Shown piece by piece: positions 29,991 to 37,160 of a stretch of 37,160 bases of DNA. This DNA comes from Spirochaetota bacterium (GTDB lineage: Bacteria; Spirochaetota; UBA4802; JAFGJZ01). A program made the translations under genes and the position numbers. The stretch spans positions 1 to 37,160 of the forward strand of contig JAFGJZ010000184.1 in assembly GCA_016928815.1 (NCBI GenBank), read 5' to 3'. The notes beneath the pieces are model-generated. The model searched no databases. It saw only the letters and a program-made list of their open reading frames with translations, and was not told the DNA's origin. Each line of letters opens with the position of its first letter. The stretch's first letter is position 1.

Positions 29991-30487
29991 TCATTTACTT
30001 GCGATTTTCTCAAATTTTGCTTCATTCCATTCATGACCGTTTAAAGACCAGTCCATGCCGGGTTGAACCAAAGGCAGTCCTGTTCTGCAAAAACAGCTTT
30101 TTTCTTTAAAATCAACTACTGCAGAAGGATAGTCATTTACGTAGATTACTGATACCATTCCGTCACGGGTCCAGAAAATTGAAATTTCAACAGGTTTTCC
30201 GCGGTCAGGATTATTCTTAACATCATATAAATTTACAACATCTCTAAAAGGCATGACATTATTACTTTTATCAGTGACCCATATTTCTCCGCTTTTCCAT
30301 CATCAAGAAAAGATACATAGTAATCTGCCTTGACCGGTGACCTTGCATCAATTGCAACTGTTATCCTATTCCCTATAACCACAGATTCTTTTTTGACAAG
30401 AATGAGTTTTGATGATTTATCATGCTTTTGTCCACTGCTGCAAGCCGCAAGCAGAATTATCAACACGATGCCTGATACCGGCTTCAT
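29991..30487 (-). pseudogene. DUF2251-like lipoprotein gene split by apparent -1 nt frameshift
   Basis: ORF 30233-30487 has lipobox 'LIILLAACSSG'; reading shifts near 30290-30297 so that '...SFLDDGK' joins 'GEIWVTDKSNNVMPFRDVVNLYDVKN...' of ORF 29991-30254. Confidence 0.65.
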
Positions 30488-30550
30488 TATTCCTCCTGAA
30501 AAAAATATTAATCTTTTTACCCTACTTATGTAATCTGTCTCAGACTGAAC

Positions 30551-31306
30551 TCAATCCTGTTTTAATGCCGGATCAATATCTGATTTTTTAATTTCTTTAT
30601 GATAATACAGGCTGGATAAAATTCCTGCAGCTATTGATACCAGCCAGTTAGCAGTTATGGCCGCAACTTCAAATCTGTAGTCTCTGTCAATACCATATTT
30701 GAGGGAATAATATATAAAAGCCGGCAGAATGCAGGCAAACGGGATTATATATATCCTGCGTAAAATTTTTTCTATCCGTGTTTTTCCTGTATAAATGGCG
30801 GAAAGTGAAAGAAAAACAAGGCTCATCAGAATATAACCCAGCTCCTCAAGTACGATAAAAATTCCATGACCGTTATATTGCGTAAGCAGCGGAATTCCTT
30901 CCGTTTCACCATTGACCATGCTGATCGGAACGACTGAAAACTGAATGAAGTAATCAGCCAGCAGTACAGTAACCGAAATTAAAGCCAGAGAAACTGCAAT
31001 GAAAGAAAATATTTTCCTGTTTTCAGAAGCAGTAAAATGAGCCGCTATTACAAAAACCAGAAATGCCAGCAGCTGAAAGAATATCACATACATCCATAAG
31101 TAATCCCGCGGATAATACATAAGAATATCACTGTATGGATAACTCATACAGTCACCCAGGCAGTTCGGTCCGGCCGGCGGAATTGCAATCATTGCCATTC
31201 CGAATCCTGCTGCAGTTAGAAGAAAAAATAAAAGCGATGAGATGAATCCGGTCATTAATTCATGTTTATTTACTGTTCTTTTAATCATGGTTTTAGTATG
31301 CAGCAA
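30551..31306 (-). CDS. hypothetical integral membrane protein (~6 TM)
   Basis: Alternating hydrophobic segments; no family recognised. Confidence 0.65.
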   Translation of the reverse strand: MLHTKTMIKRTVNKHELMTGFISSLLFFLLTAAGFGMAMIAIPPAGPNCLGDCMSYPYSDILMYYPRDYLWMYVIFFQLLAFLVFVIAAHFTASENRKIFSFIAVSLALISVTVLLADYFIQFSVVPISMVNGETEGIPLLTQYNGHGIFIVLEELGYILMSLVFLSLSAIYTGKTRIEKILRRIYIIPFACILPAFIYYSLKYGIDRDYRFEVAAITANWLVSIAAGILSSLYYHKEIKKSDIDPALKQD

Positions 31307-31409
31307 AATCTTACCGTGTCAATTATATTTTAACATTCTACAACTGATGATAAATATGAAATAAATCAGAATACATGCGGCAATAACCTGAAACCGGAAT
31401 GCGGTTGCG

Positions 31410-32006
31410 CTATTGAACTCCTTTACCAAGAAAATTATTAGGATCAAAATCCTCAAAATTTATCATTCCGAAATCCGCCGGCGGAGTATACTTCTCAGAA
31501 GTATTCTCTTCCGAATCAGGATCAAGTGCGTCAAAAAATTCGCTATTCACTTCCACCAGCTGCCATTTATCATATTTACGGGAATATGCAAATTTATAGC
31601 TGGTTCCCCATTTTTCCCTGGATCCGCCCAAATGACTGACCTCAAACCATTTTTTTCCGAAAGCAATTCCTGCAAAAGGATCGCCCATGACTCCGCCGCA
31701 TTCAGAACACAGCATGATTTTTTTATTTGAGGAATGCACTCTGAAACCGTTTTCAGTTTTGGTCAATATAAGAAGCTTCCTGTCATTTTCCATTGTGTAT
31801 TCCGCATCTTTTTCATCCAGCTGTATCGCAACAAGATATTCCTTATTACCGTCATCATTTAAATCTTCAGCGGCTGAAAATATAATTTCGGAATTTTTAT
31901 TAAGCAGAACTGCCGCTTCCCGTGGAAGTTTAATTTTATTTTGGGAATAGAGATTAAACGTCTGAATAATCAGCAGCATGACGGTCACGGTTAAAAATTT
32001 TTTCAT
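31410..32006 (-). CDS. hypothetical secreted protein
   Basis: Signal peptide 'KKFLTVTVMLLIIQTFNLYS'; 'SAAEDLNDDGNKEYLVAIQ', 'CSECGGVMGDPFAGIAFGKKWFEVSHLGGSREKW'; ATGA overlap with the upstream ORF. Confidence 0.7.
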   Translation of the reverse strand: MKKFLTVTVMLLIIQTFNLYSQNKIKLPREAAVLLNKNSEIIFSAAEDLNDDGNKEYLVAIQLDEKDAEYTMENDRKLLILTKTENGFRVHSSNKKIMLCSECGGVMGDPFAGIAFGKKWFEVSHLGGSREKWGTSYKFAYSRKYDKWQLVEVNSEFFDALDPDSEENTSEKYTPPADFGMINFEDFDPNNFLGKGVQ

Positions 32007-32455
32007 AACAGATCCTTTTTGTTTTTATAATCCAGAATAAATGCAGCAGCCGCAAGCATAAAAAAACCCGAAACCGTGACAGGAATTATTGATTTACCCG
32101 TAATATGGAATATTATTTCACTACGGCTGTATGTACTCCAAGATGCTGCCCGTGAATCAAATATGGCATAATCAAGATAAATCCAGTATGCTGAAAGAAA
32201 TGCTACAATTACCACTGAAGAAGGTATAATGTTCCATTTGAATTTGAATGAAAAACGCATGACGGGAATCAAAAAAACTGCCGGAATAATCCACGAAAAG
32301 ACAAGTAACTCTGTGAGCAGCGGAAGTCCGTCCATATCCGACGAAATTCTGTTTCTCAGATCATACATCGACCACATAGCCTGGGCTACGGTAGCTGCGT
32401 ATGAGCAGAACAAAACTAACAGGACTTTTAACACTGACCGTTTAATCATCTTCAT
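32003..32455 (-). CDS. hypothetical membrane protein (~4 TM)
   Basis: Hydrophobic segments; overlaps flanking ORFs (operon-like). Confidence 0.6.
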   Translation of the reverse strand: MKMIKRSVLKVLLVLFCSYAATVAQAMWSMYDLRNRISSDMDGLPLLTELLVFSWIIPAVFLIPVMRFSFKFKWNIIPSSVVIVAFLSAYWIYLDYAIFDSRAASWSTYSRSEIIFHITGKSIIPVTVSGFFMLAAAAFILDYKNKKDLL

Positions 32456-32579
32456 ATCGTTTCGTTATATCTTTAATTTCCTCTTCAATTGAACCGGCGT
32501 CTGTCAGAACTTTCCCGTGATCGGCAAATTTTATTTCAGATGACGGCAGATTCAGTTCGTTCCACAAAATTTCATTCAT
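32442..32579 (-). CDS. small acidic protein, 45 aa
   Basis: MNEILWNELNLPSSEIKFADHGKVLTDAGSIEEEIKDITKRYEDD; internal ATG at 32579 preceded by TTGGAGAAAATTTCAG; overlaps next ORF by 14 nt. ORF track gives longer start at 32639. Confidence 0.45.
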   Translation of the reverse strand: MNEILWNELNLPSSEIKFADHGKVLTDAGSIEEEIKDITKRYEDD

Positions 32580-32654
32580 CTGAAATTTTCTCCAAAAATG
32601 ATTATGCAGTGAAGAGCATTTTTTTATGTTCATTCTCACCGGATGATTTCAACA

Positions 32655-33467
32655 TCAGTCATCATCAGCAAGAACCGCATCACTGCTCCATTTGTAGAAT
32701 GTCTCCCCGCCGATTTCAATGCAGGGACATTCCAACTCCGTTTCTCCGCCATTGGTGTATCGGCACACGTCCAGAAAAAATAAAGGCAGATTCATTTTCT
32801 CTGAAGATGAAATGATTCTGATTCCTTTTTCATATTCATATGAAACATCCTGCTCCGGAATAATATTTATTTTTTTTTCTTTTAGCAGAAGTTTTAAACA
32901 TGTACCCTTAATTTCAAATGTACCTTTAAAAGAATCAATGGCGTCAAACCACCTTCCCTGACTGTATTTAAAAACAAATCTTCCATCCTGGAAAAAATAG
33001 AAACGCCTGTCATATCCCGTCGGTGCTACTCCCGGAGGAGTACGCATCCATACACCTGAAAGGGACGCCGGGGCTAATCCGTTTTCAGATGACCAGGACA
33101 TATTTATAAATTTATCAATTGTCGCAAGATTTAATCTGTCAGTCTCAGTCAGTTTTGATTCCGAGTAACAGGAATCAGGTATGTACCAGCTGAACTTCCT
33201 GAAATAGTTGTAATACTTTTTTTCGCTGAAAATGAAACCGTATTTTGCAGGAATGAACCTTTTAAGCAGCTGAAGCTGATTTTTACTTAACACGGCAAGT
33301 GAAAGGTAATCAAGCCGGTATTTAAGATAAGTGATTTCTCCGTTTAAAACTCTTTTTGCGATGTCATTTTGCGCTTCAAGCTGTGCACCGTACCAGTCAT
33401 TCGGAACCGGTTCAGCATTCAGTGTAAAGATTAATGCAGTAAATATCAGTGAAAAAAACTTTTTCAT
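32655..33467 (-). CDS. secreted protein with YARHG-like domain
   Basis: Signal peptide; 'LSKNQLQLLKRFIPAKYGFIFSEKKYYNYFRKFSWYIPDSCYSESKLTETDRLNLATIDKF' follows the YARHG pattern. Confidence 0.65.
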   Translation of the reverse strand: MKKFFSLIFTALIFTLNAEPVPNDWYGAQLEAQNDIAKRVLNGEITYLKYRLDYLSLAVLSKNQLQLLKRFIPAKYGFIFSEKKYYNYFRKFSWYIPDSCYSESKLTETDRLNLATIDKFINMSWSSENGLAPASLSGVWMRTPPGVAPTGYDRRFYFFQDGRFVFKYSQGRWFDAIDSFKGTFEIKGTCLKLLLKEKKINIIPEQDVSYEYEKGIRIISSSEKMNLPLFFLDVCRYTNGGETELECPCIEIGGETFYKWSSDAVLADDD

Positions 33468-33676
33468 TTAATACCTTTCAATATCCTTAACATCTTGGTC
33501 ATTTACCTGACCCGCATTCTCAAATTCATTTATGACATAAACCCGGTCAAAATAAAAACTCTGAAATTAAGTTGAGTTTCGTTCAAAACTGATTTCAATT
33601 TAAAATAAACTTTTTCTTGATTAATAATCAATTTTCAGTTATTCTTAAAGATACTAATTTCTTAAAAATAAAGATT

Positions 33677-36600
33677 ATGACTGAAAAAATCAATAAAAAA
33701 ATACTGCTTGTTGAAGATGAATCAATAATTGCTGTTTCTGAAAAATTCAGTCTTGAAAAATACGGATTCAGTGTAATAATCGCCGGAACAGGTGAAGAAG
33801 CCGTTGACATTTACAGAAACGATCAGTCAATAAATCTGGTTCTGATGGACATAAACCTCGGGTATGGTATTGACGGTACGGCAGCCGCGATGGAAATGCT
33901 GAAAATCCGTGAAACTCCGATAATTTTTCTTTCTTCACATACTGAACCTGAGATAGTAAAAAAAACTGAAGGAATAACCTCATACGGATATGTAGTAAAA
34001 AACAGCGGTGAAACACTTCTCAACGCATCCATTAATATGGCATTCCGGCTTTTTGAAGCAAGAGAAAAAGAAAGAAAAAAAGATATTGAACTCCATGAAA
34101 GCGAACACAAAGTCCGTCTGATCTTCAATTCAATGGATGATTCAATATTCATTCATCCCTATGCAGAAAAAGGATTCGGCAATATCGAAGAAGTTAACAA
34201 TACAGCCTGCAGGAAATACGGCTATACACGTGAAGAATTCTCCGAAATGACGGTAGAAAACATTACAAAAGAAATTGCCGACAGTAATTACTCACCCGAA
34301 AAATGCAAAACAGTTATTTCCCGCGGAAGCCGGAGTAAATTTGATGCAGTCCACATTTCAAAAGACGGAAAAGAAATGCCGGTTGCAATCACTTCAGTAT
34401 TAATTGAACTGAAAGGAGAAAAAAAAATTCTTACAACCGTAAGGGATATAAGTGATTACAGAAAACAGGAAGAAAAAAATATTCTCTTTGAGGAAGGATA
34501 CAGCAATTTAATTGAAGGAATAAATGAACCGGTATGGATAATCGATTTCGACAGCAGTCTGATCGATGTCAATAAAAAAGCATATGCAACTCTCGGCTAT
34601 TCAAAAGAAGAACTTCTTAAAACCGGACTTTATAAAATTGACAAATCACTATCCAGAGAAGCGATTGACACCCTTGTAACAACCATGTCCGAAGATGGAG
34701 TGCAGATTTTTGAAACCGTTCATCAGGCGAAAGACGGCAGAATGATTCCTGTTGAAATATATTCCAACATTGTAATGTACAAAGGCAAAAAAGCCATTTT
34801 AAGTATCTCGCGGGACATTTCAAAAAGGAAATCAGCTGAAGAAAAAATACGTGAGAATGAAAAAATGCTGTCTGCGGCATTAAGAGGTTCCATTTCCGGA
34901 TCATGGGAGATTGACCTTAATTCCATGCAGATCAAATATGACAAAAACTGGCTTATTTACCTTGGGTATGACAGTGATTTTCCGGTAAAATTAAAAAACG
35001 CGTATGAATTACTTTACCCGGGAAATTCAAAAGAAATGTTAAACCGGATAAAGGAGTGTATTTCCAGCAAATGCCGTTTTTATGAATCAAAAAATTATTT
35101 GCGGAAAAAAGACGGTACCAGCATATGGGTTTTATGCCGCGGAAAAGTAATCGAACATGATGAAAAAGGCAATCCGGTTATAATATCAGGAATTAATATT
35201 GATATCACAGAAAAGGAACTGGAAGAACAGAAAATTAGGGAATATGAATCCCAATTCAAAGCAGTATTCGAAACTACTCTCAGTTCAATTCTTGTTTTCG
35301 ATGATACGAAACGCATTATAATGGCAAATAATTCCGCCGCAAACATGTTCGGGAAAAGCATCAGCAGTCTTCTTTCCGTTAAAATCGAAGATCTTAACAT
35401 ACGAAATTATAAGAACTATACGTTTGATTTAAAAAAATATTTCAGGGAAAACATACAGCGCGGTGAGTGCACCTTCGGAAAATCAAAGGATGAAACACGG
35501 ATCGCTTATTTTGACATAGTCCGGGTAAGAAATGATTTCAATCTGTTCATGCTTTATGATATCACCGAATTGAAAATCATGCATGAAGATCTTGAGTTAA
35601 GCCGTGAAAAATATTTTGCACTCTATGAAAATGCACCTATACCCTACCAGTCACTTGATGAGAACGGAAACTTCAAGGATATCAATCCTGCGTGGCTGAA
35701 AACAACAGGCTATAATCGTGATGAAATAATAGGAAAAAATTTTTACGAATTCCTATCAACCGGAGACAAAGCGGTTTTCAGGAAAATATTTCCGAAATTT
35801 AAAAAACAGGGCTTGCACCACATGAATGCGCAGTTCAGGCTAAAGCACAAAAATGGGTACCTCATCGATATACTTATGAACTGCCAGGTTGCATTTGATT
35901 CATTAAAAAAAATCCGGCATATCTATTGCGTTTTTCATGACATAACTGAACAGGAAACAGCCATCAAAAAACTTACTGAGAGTGAATCCAGATACCGGCA
36001 TCTTATAGATACATCAGTTGACCTTATAATTCTTACTGATGAAAATGGAAAAATTATAGAAGCAAACAATACGGCATGCAAATTTACCGGTTTGAAAAAA
36101 GAAAAAATATCCAATATGAACATATCGGAGTTCAGACCGGAAAAATTCAGAAAGGAAATTGATGTTATTACATCTGATTTACCGATTAATAAATCAGTTA
36201 TTATTGATGACTTTCTGCTGCATTCAGGCATGCAGATTGTTCCCGTTGAAGCAGTCATCACCAAATTTCAAATAAATAAAAAAATATTTTTCTACAGAAC
36301 CTACAGGGACATTACAGGTAAAAAGACAGATGAAGAAAACCTGAGAAGAGAACTGAAAGAGAAAGAAGCCCTTCTTGTTGCAGTGCATCATAGAATTAAG
36401 AATAACATTGCTTCAATTTCAGGACTTCTTTCACTGCAGGCAAATATCTCCGACTCAAATGAAACAAAAGAAGCACTGCAGAATGCAATGAGCCGGATTA
36501 ACTGCATGAAATTTCTGTATGACAGTCTTCTGCTTACAGAGGATTACCGCGGCATACCCGTCAAGAGGTACTTTGAAAACATTATCAATTCACTGTTTAC

Positions 36601-36955
36601 GGTATATACAGATATCAGGAATCTGAAAGTTGAAAAAGATATAGATGATTTTTTTGTTGAAGAAAAAAAACTTTTCCCTCTTGGGGTCATTATGGAAGAG
36701 CTTGTTACAAATACAGTGAAATATGCTTTTCAAAACCGTAATAATCCTAAAATAATAATTTCATTCAAAAAGAAAGGAAACTTTGTAATATTAAAAATTC
36801 AGGACAACGGTATCGGAGTACCGTCTGATTTTTCGGAAAATAATGGAAAAAAATTCGGCATGATGATTGTCACCATGTTAGCAAAACAGCTAAAAGCAGA
36901 CTTCAATGTACGAAACAGAAACGGTGCCGTATTCACCCTGAAAATACCGGTATAG
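33677..36955 (+). CDS. REC - multi-PAS - HisKA_2/HATPase hybrid sensor histidine kinase
   Basis: N-term receiver 'KILLVEDESIIAV...NLVLMDINLGYGIDG...FLSSHTEPEIVKKTEGITSYGYVVKNSGE'; repeated PAS 'FNSMDDSIFIHPY', 'VWIIDFDSSLIDVNKKAYATLGYSKEELL', etc.; H-box 'LVAVHHRIKNNIASISGLLSLQ'; N-box 'EELVTNTVKYAF', 'IQDNGIGVP'. ATG at 33677 preferred over TTG at 33617. Confidence 0.9.
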   Translation: MTEKINKKILLVEDESIIAVSEKFSLEKYGFSVIIAGTGEEAVDIYRNDQSINLVLMDINLGYGIDGTAAAMEMLKIRETPIIFLSSHTEPEIVKKTEGITSYGYVVKNSGETLLNASINMAFRLFEAREKERKKDIELHESEHKVRLIFNSMDDSIFIHPYAEKGFGNIEEVNNTACRKYGYTREEFSEMTVENITKEIADSNYSPEKCKTVISRGSRSKFDAVHISKDGKEMPVAITSVLIELKGEKKILTTVRDISDYRKQEEKNILFEEGYSNLIEGINEPVWIIDFDSSLIDVNKKAYATLGYSKEELLKTGLYKIDKSLSREAIDTLVTTMSEDGVQIFETVHQAKDGRMIPVEIYSNIVMYKGKKAILSISRDISKRKSAEEKIRENEKMLSAALRGSISGSWEIDLNSMQIKYDKNWLIYLGYDSDFPVKLKNAYELLYPGNSKEMLNRIKECISSKCRFYESKNYLRKKDGTSIWVLCRGKVIEHDEKGNPVIISGINIDITEKELEEQKIREYESQFKAVFETTLSSILVFDDTKRIIMANNSAANMFGKSISSLLSVKIEDLNIRNYKNYTFDLKKYFRENIQRGECTFGKSKDETRIAYFDIVRVRNDFNLFMLYDITELKIMHEDLELSREKYFALYENAPIPYQSLDENGNFKDINPAWLKTTGYNRDEIIGKNFYEFLSTGDKAVFRKIFPKFKKQGLHHMNAQFRLKHKNGYLIDILMNCQVAFDSLKKIRHIYCVFHDITEQETAIKKLTESESRYRHLIDTSVDLIILTDENGKIIEANNTACKFTGLKKEKISNMNISEFRPEKFRKEIDVITSDLPINKSVIIDDFLLHSGMQIVPVEAVITKFQINKKIFFYRTYRDITGKKTDEENLRRELKEKEALLVAVHHRIKNNIASISGLLSLQANISDSNETKEALQNAMSRINCMKFLYDSLLLTEDYRGIPVKRYFENIINSLFTVYTDIRNLKVEKDIDDFFVEEKKLFPLGVIMEELVTNTVKYAFQNRNNPKIIISFKKKGNFVILKIQDNGIGVPSDFSENNGKKFGMMIVTMLAKQLKADFNVRNRNGAVFTLKIPV

Positions 36956-37028
36956 ATTTCAGAAATGCATTTTACGGTACCGCCTCTTTTTATTAACAAT
37001 AAAATTTCAAAGATATGATCTGTGTTTT

Positions 37029-37160
37029 TTAATCCTCAATTTTTCCGATTTCAACACTGGTTGAAGAATACTGCTCAACACCTATTGAATTCATTGTTGC
37101 GGTTATTGAATTTTTTCCGCATTCAGGACATGCTGAAACAGAATATCCGAGATAGAAAAA
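37029..37160 (-). CDS. C-terminal fragment of an ORF cut by the window edge, zinc-ribbon-like
   Basis: Minus-strand translation FFYLGYSVSACPECGKNSITATMNSIGVEQYSSTSVEIGKIED*, one CPxCG motif; open to window end. Confidence 0.5.
   Translation of the reverse strand, partial: FFYLGYSVSACPECGKNSITATMNSIGVEQYSSTSVEIGKIED

Noticed and set aside
34617-34904. 95-aa and other minus-strand ORFs within the PAS kinase
   Set aside because: Antisense shadows of a long, motif-rich CDS.
1-37160. Search for CRISPR arrays, tRNA/rRNA genes, transposases, prophage genes
   Set aside because: None seen by eye; no regularly spaced repeats, no integrase/transposase motifs among the ORFs.

Overview
Gene-dense, AT-rich bacterial chromosome segment, probably from a Spirochaetota-like organism. 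That placement is an inference from the style of the REC-PAS-HisKA_2 kinase and is not proven. I found no rRNA, tRNA, CRISPR array or transposase. Most of the window is core metabolism and housekeeping: a SixA-like phosphatase, YibE/F, alkaline phosphatase, SppA/Yip1, TatD-TcdA-MBL operon, MgtE, a UDP-glucuronate-epimerase-like SDR, glycogen phosphorylase, Upp, Rpe, a DUF4139 protein, ferredoxin, and a large REC/PAS/histidine kinase. The most interesting signals are: (1) an orphan Imm11/DUF1629-like immunity gene sandwiched between an intact gene 3' end and a decayed second copy of that 3' end (imperfect direct repeat 15097-15226 / 15901-16016); (2) an SbcD-like/SbcC-like pair plus a TPR protein, where the SbcC-like ATPase carries two predicted TM helices, the ABC signature is degenerate and the phosphoesterase GNH motif reads GEH; (3) small ORFs below the ORF-track cutoff, including a 57-aa ORF with a near-consensus promoter that is translationally coupled to a membrane protein, and a 58-aa ORF upstream of glgP on the opposite strand; (4) a DUF2251-like lipoprotein split by an apparent single-nucleotide frameshift; (5) a small membrane protein with two exact H-X13-H pairs, consistent with a di-haem ferric-reductase-like module lacking a flavin domain; (6) a block of poorly characterised small secreted/membrane proteins at 28.7-33.5 kb. 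All family assignments are by eye from motifs; no database search was run.
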